The translations under genes were made by a program, and so were the position numbers. DNA of 64,000 nt from Caballeronia sp. BR00000012568055. GTDB taxonomy: Bacteria > Pseudomonadota > Gammaproteobacteria > Burkholderiales > Burkholderiaceae. Of the stretch, positions 53,345 through 62,573 are shown piece by piece (within the stretch, counting starts at the first letter, position 1; each line of letters opens with the position of its first letter). The stretch covers positions 1-64,000 of the forward strand of contig NZ_JAQFVG010000296.1 of the NCBI RefSeq assembly GCF_029439455.1, read 5' to 3'. The notes beneath the pieces were generated by a model. The model did not search any database. It worked only from the letters and a program-made list of their open reading frames with translations, and was not told the origin of the DNA.

Positions 53345-54778
53345 ATGCACGCAGCATCCGTACGCGATATCGACGATCTGCCGTCGCCGCGCGGTTTGCC
53401 GCTGATCGGCAATCTGCACCAGCTTGATCCCGCGACGCGTCATCGGACGCTGGAACGCTGGGCCGCCGAACTCGGCACGCCTTACATGTTCCACCTCGGA
53501 CGCATACCTGTTACGGTCTGGTCGGACAGCGAACTGGCGCAAGCAGTCATGCGCGAACGGCCGCATAAATACCGGCGTTTCGATCGGATCGAAAGCATTC
53601 TGGAAGAGTGCGGCTGCAACGGTTTATTCTCGGCCGAGGGACAGGCATGGGAGCCGCAACGCCGCCTCGTGATGCAGGCGCTGTCGATCAATCACATCAA
53701 GGCGTTCTATCCGACGCTCGCCGCGATCACCGAGCGCCTGTGACGCCGCTGGGAAGCGTCGGCGCGCGCGGATCGCACGATCGACATGATCGACGATCTG
53801 AAGCGTTTTACCGTCGATGTCACCAGCGCGCTCGCGTTCGGCGAAGACCCGAATACGCTGGAAAAAGAGCGCGGTCTGATTCGGGAACATCTGACTCAGT
53901 TGCTGCCGATGCTCATGTTTCGCCTGAACGCGCCATTTGCCTATTGGCACTACATACGTTTCGCGCGAGACCGGCGATTCGACCGCGCGATGATCGAAGT
54001 GCATCGCTATGTGCGCGCGCTGATGATGCGCACGCGTGAACGCATGCGCGCCGATGCTGTATCGATGGAGCAGGACAGCGCGCCGCGTAATCTGCTCGAA
54101 GCCATGCTCGCGTTACAGGACGCGCCCGGCTCGGCCATCACCGATGACACCGTCGCCGCCAACGTCCTGACCTTGCTGGTCGCAGGCGAGGACACGACGG
54201 CGACGTCGATTGCCTGGGCGCTGCGCTTTCTCGGCACCGATGATGCACTGCAAGCACGCGTTGCCGCGCACGCGCGCGCCGTACTCGGCGGCGCATCCGT
54301 GTGCGCGAGCTATCAGGCGGCACGCGATCTCGATCTCTGCGAAGCGGTCTGCACCGAAGCGACGCGCCTGCATCCGATCGCGCCGTATGTATCGTTCGAG
54401 CCGTTGGAAGACGTGTGTCTGCAAGGCGTTCGTTTGCCGAAGGGCGCCAAGCTATTTTTTCTGAATCGCCCGCCGATGATGGATGCGGCGAATTTCTCCG
54501 ATCCATCGCGCTACGATCCCGACCGCTGGCTGCACAACGACGCACCCGATGCGGTCCACGCAAGCCGCGCGTACATGCAGTTTGGCGCGGGTCCGCGCGT
54601 GTGCCCGGGGCGTCATCTGGCGTCCGTGGAAATGCGGCTCGTGATCTCGATGCTGATGGCGAATTTCTCTGCGCGCATCGCCATGAACGCGGCGGATATC
54701 ACCGAAGTGTGCGCGTTCGCCACCCGCCCGAGCGCCATGCCCATGCGTCTTGCCCTGCGCGATGTCGCGATCGTTTAA
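53345..54778 (+). pseudogene. Cytochrome P450 interrupted by one in-frame TGA
   Basis: A single reading frame of 478 codons is broken only by TGA at 53741-53743 (codon 133). On both sides the sequence is intact P450: N-terminal LPSPRGLPLIGNLHQLD and, after the stop, I-helix LLVAGEDTTATS, ExxR in TEATR, and haem-binding FGAGPRVCPGRHLA with the ligand Cys. The stop follows ITERL and precedes RRWEASARADRTIDMIDDLKRF, a place where homologues have Arg, so CGA to TGA is the likely change. Either a young pseudogene, a sequencing error, or recoding; an internal ATG at 53786 could not give a full enzyme. Confidence 0.85.
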
Positions 54779-54834
54779 GATCTGCGCCGCAAGCGCTCGC
54801 GTGTGCCTGTGCATTCAAAATACAAAGGTGGGAA

Positions 54835-55470
54835 TTGGCAACTGCAATCATCCAATTCGACGACCGCCCGGCCGAGTCGCTGGCGCCGTTCGTCGAACTC
54901 GTGCGACGCAACCAGCGCTACGCCGCCGCGCACGGCTACGATCATCTGTTTATCGACGAAATAGACCTTGATATACCGATGTTCTGGGTCAAGCCTTTCC
55001 TCGTGGCCGATTTACTGGCCACGCGATACGACACCGTGCTATGGCTCGATACCGACGCCGTCGTTCACAACCTGACGCGCACCGTAGAGAGCCTCTTCAC
55101 GGACGCCGCCGCGATGGTTTTCTCGCCCGATAACCCGCTTTGGCAATCGACATTCAATGCGGGCGTTTTCGCATGCAATAAACCCGCGCTGCCGATACTG
55201 CGCGAATGGTGCGATCGCTACCCGAAAGAGCAATGGCTCAAAAACGAGCGCGGCGAGTGGAAATGTCTGCACGAACAATGGGCCGGGCCGGCGTTCGAGC
55301 AGGGCGCATTTGTCGAGTCGATTCTGCCGAAATACGCCGAAACCGGCTTGCTGAAATCATTGCCGTGGACGACATTGCAAAGTCCGTTGCCAACGGAAGA
55401 CGCGTTCTCGCTGCACTTCTCCGCGTACTTCAAGTGGAACATTGAACTGTATCTGGCGGCGAATGCCTGA
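54835..55470 (+). CDS. Small nucleotide-sugar glycosyltransferase
   Basis: 211 residues starting at TTG 54835, chosen because AAAGGTGGG lies just before it and no ATG or in-frame GTG exists nearby. GT-A features: YDTVLWLDTDAVV with the metal-binding DxD at 72-74, NAGVFACNKPALPILREWCDRY, and LHEQWAGPAFEQGAFVESILPKYAE, in the manner of GMA12/MNN10-type galactosyl/mannosyl transferases. It follows the P450 by 56 bp. Donor and acceptor unknown. Confidence 0.75.
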   Translation: MATAIIQFDDRPAESLAPFVELVRRNQRYAAAHGYDHLFIDEIDLDIPMFWVKPFLVADLLATRYDTVLWLDTDAVVHNLTRTVESLFTDAAAMVFSPDNPLWQSTFNAGVFACNKPALPILREWCDRYPKEQWLKNERGEWKCLHEQWAGPAFEQGAFVESILPKYAETGLLKSLPWTTLQSPLPTEDAFSLHFSAYFKWNIELYLAANA

Positions 55471-55479
55471 GCCCCTGCG

Positions 55480-56082
55480 CTACGGCAAATCGCTGCCTGT
55501 CGCCATCCATAACACTTCGGCATCGTCGTCACTGGTCGAAATCGCGGCGTGGCCCGTGCGGCTGTCGAAGTAGATGCTGTCGCCTGCATTCAGATGCGTT
55601 GGCGCGTAGAGTTCGGAGTACAGACACACGCTGCCGCTGATCACATACAGAAACTCTTCGCCTTCGTGGCGGCCCCAATCGTCGAAGGCATCGAGCGTGT
55701 GGGCGGAAATGCGGATGCGAAACGGCAACATGGCTTTATGCGCGAGTTCGGTCGCAAGCAGTTCCATCTGATAACCGCGATACGCATGGCGCTGCCCCTC
55801 ATCGCGGCGCGTGAGCGCACGCCGTCCGCTGGCGCTCGGCGCGGGCGCGCTGCCGAACAATTCCGCCAGATCGATCCGCAAACCGCGTACGATTTTCTGC
55901 AGCACGTCGAAAGTGGGTGACATCAGCCCGTTTTCGATCTTCGACAACGACGAACGCGATACGCCGCACAGCCGGCTCGCCGTATCGAGCGTGAGATCGA
56001 GCGCCAGACGCGCTGCTTTCACGCGCCGTCCGAGATCAACAGCAGAGGCTTCAGTCGATGTATTCATGCGTGGGCTGGACAT
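55480..56082 (-). CDS. XRE-cupin regulator (PuuR-like)
   Basis: 200 residues from MSSPRMNTSTEASAVD (56082; ATG 56067 also possible). Residues about 15-75 form a Cro/XRE HTH (LGRRVKAARLALDLTLDTASRLCGVSRSSLSKIENG, GLMSPTFDVLQKI) and residues 115-200 a cupin ligand domain (GRHEGEEFLYVISGSVCLY, LNAGDSIYFDSRTGHA). This two-domain type commonly represses amine or amino acid catabolism. It is divergent from the ALDH7 gene, over an operator at 56193-56215. Confidence 0.87.
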   Translation of the reverse strand: MSSPRMNTSTEASAVDLGRRVKAARLALDLTLDTASRLCGVSRSSLSKIENGLMSPTFDVLQKIVRGLRIDLAELFGSAPAPSASGRRALTRRDEGQRHAYRGYQMELLATELAHKAMLPFRIRISAHTLDAFDDWGRHEGEEFLYVISGSVCLYSELYAPTHLNAGDSIYFDSRTGHAAISTSDDDAEVLWMATGSDLP

Positions 56083-56192
56083 GGCTGATACTTGATTTTG
56101 TTTCCGATCATAACATCGGAAATAAGCGCCGTCGGATGCTTTAACGCACGCAAAATGCACCATGAATTAAGGGTCAACCCGAATATTGACGT

Positions 56193-56223
56193 CGTTGTGA
56201 GCACACGCGACAACGCGTATAGT
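56193..56223 (+). promoter_or_regulatory. Promoter and overlapping operator of the ALDH7 operon
   Basis: -35 TTGTGA (56195-56200) and -10 TATAGT (56218-56223) are 17 bp apart. CGTTGT (56193-56198) and ACAACG (56210-56215) form a perfect dyad with 11-bp centre that covers the -35 and most of the spacer, so a bound protein would occlude polymerase. The divergent XRE-cupin protein is the natural candidate repressor. Confidence 0.6.
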
Positions 56224-56264
56224 CAGCGGAGGTTTCCTATCCGAAACATCAAAAGGATTACATC

Positions 56265-57764
56265 GTGGACGCAAAATCGATTCTTTCCGATCTCGGCATC
56301 GCCAGTCTCGCGGATGCCGGCGATATGACGGTCACGTCTCCCGTCACAGGCGACGTCATCGGGCGCGTGGCTCAGCACACTGCCGCCGATGTCGATGCCA
56401 AACTCGCCCGCGCCCGCGATGCCTTCGCGCAGTGGCGCAATGTTCCCGCGCCACGCCGGGGCGAGCTGGTGCGTCTGCTCGGCAATCGTCTGCGTGAAAA
56501 GAAGGCCGCGCTCGGCCGGCTGGTGTCGCTGGAGGCGGGCAAGATTCTTCAGGAAGGGCTGGGCGAAGTGCAGGAAATGATCGATATCTGCGACTTTGCC
56601 GTAGGTCTGTCGCGGCAGCTTTATGGCCTGACGATCGCATCCGAACGGCCGGGGCATCGGATGGCGGAAACGTGGCATCCGTTCGGCGTCTGCACCATTA
56701 TTTCAGCGTTCAATTTTCCGGTCGCCGTGTGGTCGTGGAACGCGGCGCTCGCGCTGGTCTGTGGCAATGCGGTCGTGTGGAAGCCATCGGAGAAAACGCC
56801 GCTCACGGCGCTTGCTGTGGACCGCATTCTGCGCGACGCCATCGAAGAATTCGGCGATGCGCCGGAAGGCCTCGCGTCGGTCGTGATCGGCGGGCGTGAT
56901 ATCGGCGCGCAACTCGTGGCGGACAAGCGCTCGGACATCGTCAGCGCGACCGGCAGCACGGAAATGGGCCGCGCGGTGGGCGTCGAAGTGGCGCGCCGTT
57001 TCGGCCGTTCGATTCTCGAACTCGGCGGCAATAACGCGGGCATCGTATCGCAGACGGCGAATCGAGATCTTGCGCTGCGGGGCATCTTGTTTTCGGCGGT
57101 CGGCACGGCGGGACAGCGCTGCACATCGCTGCGCCGATTGTTCGTGCACGAAAGTATTTACGATGACACCATCGCGCAACTCAAGGCGCTGTACGCCAAA
57201 GTGCCGATCGGCAATCCGCTGCAAGATGGCGTGCTGATGGGACCGCTTATCGACGTGCAAGCCTTCGCTTGCATGCAGGATGCAATCGAGCAAGCGAAGG
57301 GCGAAGGCGGCAAGGTGACCGGCGGCGAACGCGTTCCGGTGGCGGGCTGCGAAAACGGCTATTACGTGCGGCCCGCGCTGGTCGAAATGCCGTCGCAAAC
57401 CGACGTCGTGCTGAAAGAAACGTTCGCGCCGATCCTCTACGTGATGCGCTACAGCGATTTCGATGAAGCCATCGCCGCGAACAATGCCGCCGCGCACGGT
57501 CTATCGTCGTGCGCCTTCACGACCGACCTGCGCGAAGCGGAGCGCTTTCTGTCGGCGTCGGGCAGCGATTGCGGCATCGCCAATGTGAATATCGGGCCGA
57601 GCGGCGCGGAAATCGGCGGCGCATTCGGCGGCGAAAAAGAAACCGGCGGTGGACGCGAGTCGGGCTCGGACGCGTGGAAAGCGTACATGCGACGCGCGAC
57701 CAACACCATCAACTACTCGTCCGCGTTGCCGCTGGCCCAAGGCATCGACTTCAACATCGGCTGA
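56265..57764 (+). CDS. amaB: ALDH7-family dehydrogenase, piperideine-6-carboxylate/aminoadipate semialdehyde type
   Basis: 499 residues from a GTG (56265). ALDH7 (antiquitin) hallmarks: ISAFNFPVAVWSWNAALALVCGNAVVWKPSEKTPLT as the cofactor region, ELGGNNAGIV, catalytic Cys in GTAGQRCTSLRRLF, and the C-terminal GGAFGGEKETGGGRESGSDAWKAYMRR (given here in outline) that is specific to this subgroup. These enzymes oxidise L-aminoadipate semialdehyde/piperideine-6-carboxylate to aminoadipate in lysine and pipecolate degradation. An FAD oxidase gene follows by 52 bp, matching the ama gene pair of pseudomonads. Confidence 0.85.
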   Translation: MDAKSILSDLGIASLADAGDMTVTSPVTGDVIGRVAQHTAADVDAKLARARDAFAQWRNVPAPRRGELVRLLGNRLREKKAALGRLVSLEAGKILQEGLGEVQEMIDICDFAVGLSRQLYGLTIASERPGHRMAETWHPFGVCTIISAFNFPVAVWSWNAALALVCGNAVVWKPSEKTPLTALAVDRILRDAIEEFGDAPEGLASVVIGGRDIGAQLVADKRSDIVSATGSTEMGRAVGVEVARRFGRSILELGGNNAGIVSQTANRDLALRGILFSAVGTAGQRCTSLRRLFVHESIYDDTIAQLKALYAKVPIGNPLQDGVLMGPLIDVQAFACMQDAIEQAKGEGGKVTGGERVPVAGCENGYYVRPALVEMPSQTDVVLKETFAPILYVMRYSDFDEAIAANNAAAHGLSSCAFTTDLREAERFLSASGSDCGIANVNIGPSGAEIGGAFGGEKETGGGRESGSDAWKAYMRRATNTINYSSALPLAQGIDFNIG

Positions 57765-57816
57765 ACGCCTGCGCGTCTGCGACATTCCCGTGTAAGAACC
57801 GAGCAACGGAGGCGGC

Positions 57817-58989
57817 GTGGCTTCAAAAGTAGTGATCGTCGGCGGTGGGGTGATCGGCAGTTCGGTCGCGTATTTTTTGCGCGCAACGGATCCGAGCGTC
57901 GAAGTGACGGTGATCGAACGCGATCCGACTTACGCGCGATCGTCGTCGGCGTTGTCGGCGGCGTCGATCCGGCAGCAGTTTTCCACGCCGCTGTCGGTGC
58001 GCATGTCGCTCTACGGCATCGAGTTTTTGCGCAGTATCGGCGGGCGGCTTGAGGTTGATGGCGAACGCCCGAGCATCGATCTGCATGAAGGCGGCTATCT
58101 TTTTCTCGCGACCGCGCGCGGCGAGGCGACGCTGCGCGAAAATCACGCGCTGCAACGCGAACTCAGCGCAGATATCAGTCTTCTCGATACCCCGCAATTG
58201 CGATCGCGTTTTCCCTGGCTGAACACGGAGGATCTCGCGGCGGGCGCGTTCGGCGAAAGCGGCGAGGGCTGGTTCGATGGCTACGGACTCGTCACCGCGC
58301 TGCGCCGCAAAGCACGAGCGCTGGGCGCGCGTTACGTGGCATCGGATGTCATTGGTTTGGAGTGCAGCGGACGGCACGTGACGGGCGTGCGCGCATCGAA
58401 CGGCGAAACGTACGCATGCGATGTGGTGGTGAACGCAGCGGGCGCGTGGTCACGCTCGATTGCCGCGATGCTCGGTATCGATCTGCCGGTGTACGCGCGC
58501 CGCCGCAGCATTTTCAACGTTTCGTCACCCGCGCGGCTCGATGCGTGCCCTTTGCTGATCGATCCGAGCGGCGTGTATTTTCGTCCGGAAGGCCGCACGT
58601 GGATTTGCGGCACATCGCCCGCCGCCGATAACGATCCCGACGACCTGCCGCTCGACGAAGTCGATCATGCGCTGTTCGACGACGTGATCTGGCCGACACT
58701 CGCGCATCGTGTGCCGCAGTTCGAAGCGCTGCGCGTGGAGCGAAGCTGGTCTGGGTATTACGAATACAACGTGTTGGACCATAACGCGATCATCGGATAT
58801 CACCCTGATATCGATAATTGCGTTTTTGCGAATGGCTTCAGCGGCCACGGTTTGCAGCAAGGTCCGGCAACGGGCCGTGGCGTCAGCGAACTTATTCTTG
58901 ACGGAAAGTATTCGACATTGGACTTGTCGTCGCTGAATTGGGCGCGCGTGTTGGAAGGGCGGCCAATCGTCGAAAAGAATGTGGTTTGA
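57817..58989 (+). CDS. DAO-family FAD oxidase, candidate L-pipecolate oxidase
   Basis: 390 residues from GTG 57817. N-terminal VVIVGGGVIGSSVAYFLRA (FAD-binding), SSSALSAASIRQQFSTPLSVRMS, WFDGYGLVTALRRKARALG, VVNAAGAWSRSIAAMLG, and C-terminal FANGFSGHGLQQGPATGRGVSELIL define the DAO/sarcosine-oxidase superfamily. Directly after amaB the best guess is the amaA role, oxidation of L-pipecolate to piperideine-6-carboxylate; other N-methyl or cyclic amino acids remain possible. An intrinsic terminator follows. Confidence 0.75.
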   Translation: MASKVVIVGGGVIGSSVAYFLRATDPSVEVTVIERDPTYARSSSALSAASIRQQFSTPLSVRMSLYGIEFLRSIGGRLEVDGERPSIDLHEGGYLFLATARGEATLRENHALQRELSADISLLDTPQLRSRFPWLNTEDLAAGAFGESGEGWFDGYGLVTALRRKARALGARYVASDVIGLECSGRHVTGVRASNGETYACDVVVNAAGAWSRSIAAMLGIDLPVYARRRSIFNVSSPARLDACPLLIDPSGVYFRPEGRTWICGTSPAADNDPDDLPLDEVDHALFDDVIWPTLAHRVPQFEALRVERSWSGYYEYNVLDHNAIIGYHPDIDNCVFANGFSGHGLQQGPATGRGVSELILDGKYSTLDLSSLNWARVLEGRPIVEKNVV

Positions 58990-59040
58990 GATAAAGATAA
59001 ATGAAAACTACGAATGAAGGCGGTGCATAAATCCATTCAT

Positions 59041-59070
59041 TACCCGGCTGAATTGTCCGGGTATTTTTTT
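59041..59070 (+). terminator. Intrinsic terminator after the FAD oxidase
   Basis: TACCCGG (59041-59047) and CCGGGTA (59057-59063) form a perfect stem with a 9-nt loop, followed by seven T. It lies about 50 bp past the stop of the gene ending at 58989. Confidence 0.9.
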
Positions 59071-59232
59071 AGCTATAAACGCTATATGAATGAAAAAACA
59101 TATTAAGCGCACGCATTCTTACCATGATCGGCAATCCGTATGTAGTCGTCCATCAATGAAATCCACTAGGGCCAGCCGCATGGAAGAAGCGCATTCTGAA
59201 ACTATCGCGCTTAACCGTTTGGAGAGAACAAA

Positions 59233-59430
59233 ATGGATGGCAATACGAGCACGCATTTCTATGCATGGATCGAGGATGGCGAAATGCCCGCCGATCCGGG
59301 CGTCAGGGTATCGCACAAGTCTGCACAGGTCGCGGGCGAGCCGGAATACATTGCCGATATTTGCGATCGTTTCGCCGCCGAGAAAACCGAAGAAGAACAA
59401 AAATCCTGCGTGATTCGTGGATATAACTAA
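59233..59430 (+). CDS. Small hypothetical protein
   Basis: 65 residues, acidic and soluble: MDGNTSTHFYAWIEDGEMPA, then KSAQVAGEPEYIADICDRFAAEK. GGAGAG at spacing 8 precedes the ATG, which supports translation. Two Cys residues, no membrane segment. Function unknown; a competing frame at 59090-59413 has poorer composition. Confidence 0.5.
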   Translation: MDGNTSTHFYAWIEDGEMPADPGVRVSHKSAQVAGEPEYIADICDRFAAEKTEEEQKSCVIRGYN

Positions 59431-59751
59431 ACATTTTGATTGCCGATTCGTTGCGCGCCATACACGGTTATTTCGGCGTTGAGCGACTGATCAGACGATA
59501 GTAAAAGGCAATTCGCGGGCCGACGCGAGATTAGGTATCTTGAATACTGTTCGGACTGCGCGCCGCGCGAATGCCTGCCAGGTTTTTTCGCATTGGGAAT
59601 CAAACGATATTTCCATCGCAAGAACAAAATACCGGCGACGCTGATCCGAAATCAAGCGCAGCGGCAGGCGCATTTTTGTTCGCCTACGCTGGCCATGTGA
59701 ATGGAGATATCGCATGAACGGCCTTATCGTGCGCGTCATACGAGGTGGAAC
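59431..59751. other. Intergenic region, possible tiny minus-strand gene
   Basis: A minus-strand frame from ATG 59673 to 59491 encodes 60 residues (MRLPLRLISDQRRRYFVLAM, then SFDSQCEKTWQAFARRAVRTVFKIPN) with a weak AGGCGA SD. It could be a real small protein but nothing else supports it. No other structure was noticed. Confidence 0.3.
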
Positions 59752-60264
59752 ATGACGCGCGCTAGCAAATCCGCGATTTTGAATGCAGTCGCTGTGGATA
59801 CCCTCGTTAGCGAACGGGGCGAAGCAGCCGTCCCGCACGCCGCCGGTTTGGATGCGTTCGCCCGCACGCGACCGCTTCAGCGCCTGCGCGCCGATCTCGA
59901 ACGTCTGCGGCAGGCCGTTGCAGTCTCGACTTCCGTGATGGTCGTATGGTCATTGTTCGAAGTCCCTTGGGAAATGGACCTCAACAGCAGCCGGGAGCAG
60001 GCTGCCGCAGTCGTCGCGGCGAAAACCATGTTGCTGGTGATCGCCGGATTGTCGATGCGCGGCAAGCGCTGGGCAAGCTATCTGCTGTTGTTCGTGTGTC
60101 TGACGAGCGTGCTCGCCATTGCGCCCGAACTGCCGGGCGAGTTCGATCGCGCGCCGTGGCTGGCGCTGTTATCCACTGTCGAATTGATCGCCAAGCTCAC
60201 GGTGATGGTGCTGCTTGCGGTCTATCTCAAGTTCAAGGCCTCCGGCAAAGCGCCGCTGAAATAA
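59752..60264 (+). CDS. Multi-span membrane protein, unknown function
   Basis: 170 residues from ATG 59752 (GAGGTGG upstream). A soluble N-terminal 60 residues precede about four membrane segments: near 65-85 (AVSTSVMVVWSLFEVPW), 95-110, 118-135 (ASYLLLFVCLTSVLAIAP) and 145-165 (LSTVELIAKLTVMVLLAVYL). Ends with a short Lys tail. I do not recognise a family. Confidence 0.6.
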   Translation: MTRASKSAILNAVAVDTLVSERGEAAVPHAAGLDAFARTRPLQRLRADLERLRQAVAVSTSVMVVWSLFEVPWEMDLNSSREQAAAVVAAKTMLLVIAGLSMRGKRWASYLLLFVCLTSVLAIAPELPGEFDRAPWLALLSTVELIAKLTVMVLLAVYLKFKASGKAPLK

Positions 60265-60341
60265 TCCGCGGCGGCATGTCTTTGACCACGATGGCACAAT
60301 TCCCTGCATCGAATAAACGATAGCAAGGGAGATGTGCAGCA

Positions 60342-61274
60342 GTGGCCCTCAAAAACCTGCTTCGCCGGCTTGATCTCACCACCTTGCAACTGTTCCTCGC
60401 GGTGTACGAGGAAGGCACGCTGACACGCGCGGCCGAGCGCGAGGCGATCGCGGTATCGGCGGCGAGCAAGCGGCTGCTCGAACTCGAACAGGCGGTCGGC
60501 GCAGTGCTATTCGAGCGCAAAGCGCGCGGCATGGAACTGACGCCCGCAGGCGAAACGCTGCTGCATCATGCGCGGCGCGTGTTGCGCGATGTGGAAAATA
60601 TCGGCATCGAACTGGCCGAGCATGCGAGCGGCGTGCGCGGTTATGTGCGCATGATGGCGAACCTTTCGGCGATCGTCGAATTCCTGCCCGAAGACCTGCG
60701 CGCGTTTCAGACGACGCACGATCTGATCAAGATCGATCTCGAAGAGCGCCCGAGCGGCGGCATTATCGAAGGCGTGGCGGATAGTCTGGTCGATCTCGGC
60801 ATCTGTTCGGGTGATGCCGACACGCGCGGCCTCGAAACCACGCATTATCGACACGACAGGCTCGTGATCGTGACGCCCGGCGAACATCCGCTCGCGCAGC
60901 GCGAAAGCGTCACGTTTGCCGACACGCTCGACTTCGATCATATCGGCCTGCATTCCGCGAGTTCGATCAACATGCGTACGCATCTGGCCGCGCGACAGGC
61001 GGGCCGCGCGTTGCGATTGCGCATCCACGTTCCCGGTTTCGATGCCGTGTGCCGTATGGTGCAGGCGGGCATGGGCGTGGGCGTGTTGCCGCTTCAGGTG
61101 TTCGAGGCAATGGGCCGGCAACTCGGACTCGCCGCCGTCGCGCTCGATGAAGAATGGGCCGCGCGCAGCCTCGTGATCGTCGTGCGCGATTCGAACGCCT
61201 TGTCACCGGTCAGCCGTTTGTTGTTCGATCATCTGGCTTCGATCGAAGCCCGCGACGCGCGTTTGGGCCACTGA
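60342..61274 (+). CDS. LysR-type regulator of the CoA-transferase/lyase operon
   Basis: 310 residues from GTG 60342. HTH at residues 10-70 (DLTTLQLFLAVYEEGTLTRAAEREAIAVSAASKRLLELEQAVG region), then an effector domain (MMANLSAIVEFLPEDLRAF, MVQAGMGVGVLPLQVFEAM). It is of the subgroup often placed before CoA-transferase and HMG-CoA lyase-like genes and reads in the same direction as them, with a 105-bp gap. Probable activator responding to the organic acid degraded by the operon. Confidence 0.86.
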   Translation: MALKNLLRRLDLTTLQLFLAVYEEGTLTRAAEREAIAVSAASKRLLELEQAVGAVLFERKARGMELTPAGETLLHHARRVLRDVENIGIELAEHASGVRGYVRMMANLSAIVEFLPEDLRAFQTTHDLIKIDLEERPSGGIIEGVADSLVDLGICSGDADTRGLETTHYRHDRLVIVTPGEHPLAQRESVTFADTLDFDHIGLHSASSINMRTHLAARQAGRALRLRIHVPGFDAVCRMVQAGMGVGVLPLQVFEAMGRQLGLAAVALDEEWAARSLVIVVRDSNALSPVSRLLFDHLASIEARDARLGH

Positions 61275-61379
61275 GCGTTCGCGTTTCACGAACGATGCTT
61301 GCCGAAATGCGGTTGGACGAGGCGTAGCGTTCGCCAATAAGCTTGGTCTCACAGTCAAACATAGACGGAGACAGGCAGC

Positions 61380-62573
61380 ATGAGCGGACCCCTCAAGGGC
61401 ATCCGGGTGATCGAAATCGGCACCCTTATCGCTGCGCCTTTCGCGGCGCGCATGATGGCCGAGTTCGGCGCGGAAGTCATCAAGATCGAAACGCCCAATG
61501 GCGGCGATCCTCTTCGCAAGTGGCGCAAGCTGCATGAAGGCACGTCGCTGTGGTGGTATCTCCAGTCGCGCAACAAGAAGTCCGTTTGCGTGAATCTCAA
61601 ATCGGAAGAAGGCGCGGGCGTTATCAAACGTCTGGCCGAAGACGCCGATATCGTCATCGAAAATATGCGGCCGGGCGCGCTTGAAAAGCTCGGTCTGGGT
61701 TGGGATGTTTTGCATGCGATCAACCCGAAACTGACGATGGTCCGCATTTCCGGCTACGGCCAGACGGGACCGTATCGTGATCGTCCAGGGTTCGGTGCGA
61801 TCGGCGAGGCAATGGGCGGTATCCGTTATACGACCGGCGATGCCGAGGGCTTGCCTGCGCGCGTCGGCGTGAGTCTCGGCGATTCGCTGGCGTCGCTGCA
61901 CGGTGTGATCGGCGCGTTGATGTCGGTGTTGCGCGTGAAAACCGGACAGGGCGATGGTCAGGTAGTCGATGTATCGCTGGTCGAGAGCGTGTTCAACCTG
62001 ATGGAAAGCCTAGTTCCCGAATACGACCTGCTCGGGCATGTGCGCGAACGCAGCGGCGGCGCATTGCCGGGCATTGCGCCGTCGAATACGTATCGCACGG
62101 AGGACGGTGGCTTCGTGGTGATCGCGGGCAATAGCGATCCGATCTACAAGCGTTTGATGCATGTCATCGGCCGCTCCGATCTCGCCGATGACCCCGCGCT
62201 CGCTCATAACGACGGTCGCGTCAGACAAAGCGCCATGCTCGATGCCGCCATCGAAGCGTGGACCACGCATCACGCCATGGACGACGTGCTCGCTGCGCTC
62301 GATAGCGCCGAAGTGCCGTCAGGCCGCATCTATTCCGTCGCGGATATCGTTAGCGATGCTCATTATCAGGCGCGCGAGATGTTGTTGCAGGCGGACCTGC
62401 CGGGCGGTCAGTCGGTGAAGATGCCGGGCATCGTGCCGAAACTTTCGGATACGCCGGGCGAAGTTCGCTGGTCGGGTCCGGCCTTGGGCGAACACACGCA
62501 GACCGTGCTCGAATCGCTCGGTTTCGATACGGACGAAGTCGCACGGCTGCGTGCGGAAGGAGCGGTGCAATGA
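61380..62573 (+). CDS. CaiB/BaiF-family (class III) CoA-transferase
   Basis: 397 residues. IRVIEIGTLIAAPFAARMMAEFGAEVIKIE at residues 8-37, the NKKSVCVNLKSEEG block, VIENMRPGALEKLGLG and the catalytic-Asp region before GFGAIGEAMGGIRYTTG are family hallmarks. It moves CoA between carboxylic acids, probably from succinyl-CoA to the pathway substrate. Its end overlaps the lyase ATG by 4 bp (ATGA), so the thioester it makes is likely the substrate of that lyase. AGACAGGC before the ATG is a weak SD. Confidence 0.9.
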   Translation: MSGPLKGIRVIEIGTLIAAPFAARMMAEFGAEVIKIETPNGGDPLRKWRKLHEGTSLWWYLQSRNKKSVCVNLKSEEGAGVIKRLAEDADIVIENMRPGALEKLGLGWDVLHAINPKLTMVRISGYGQTGPYRDRPGFGAIGEAMGGIRYTTGDAEGLPARVGVSLGDSLASLHGVIGALMSVLRVKTGQGDGQVVDVSLVESVFNLMESLVPEYDLLGHVRERSGGALPGIAPSNTYRTEDGGFVVIAGNSDPIYKRLMHVIGRSDLADDPALAHNDGRVRQSAMLDAAIEAWTTHHAMDDVLAALDSAEVPSGRIYSVADIVSDAHYQAREMLLQADLPGGQSVKMPGIVPKLSDTPGEVRWSGPALGEHTQTVLESLGFDTDEVARLRAEGAVQ

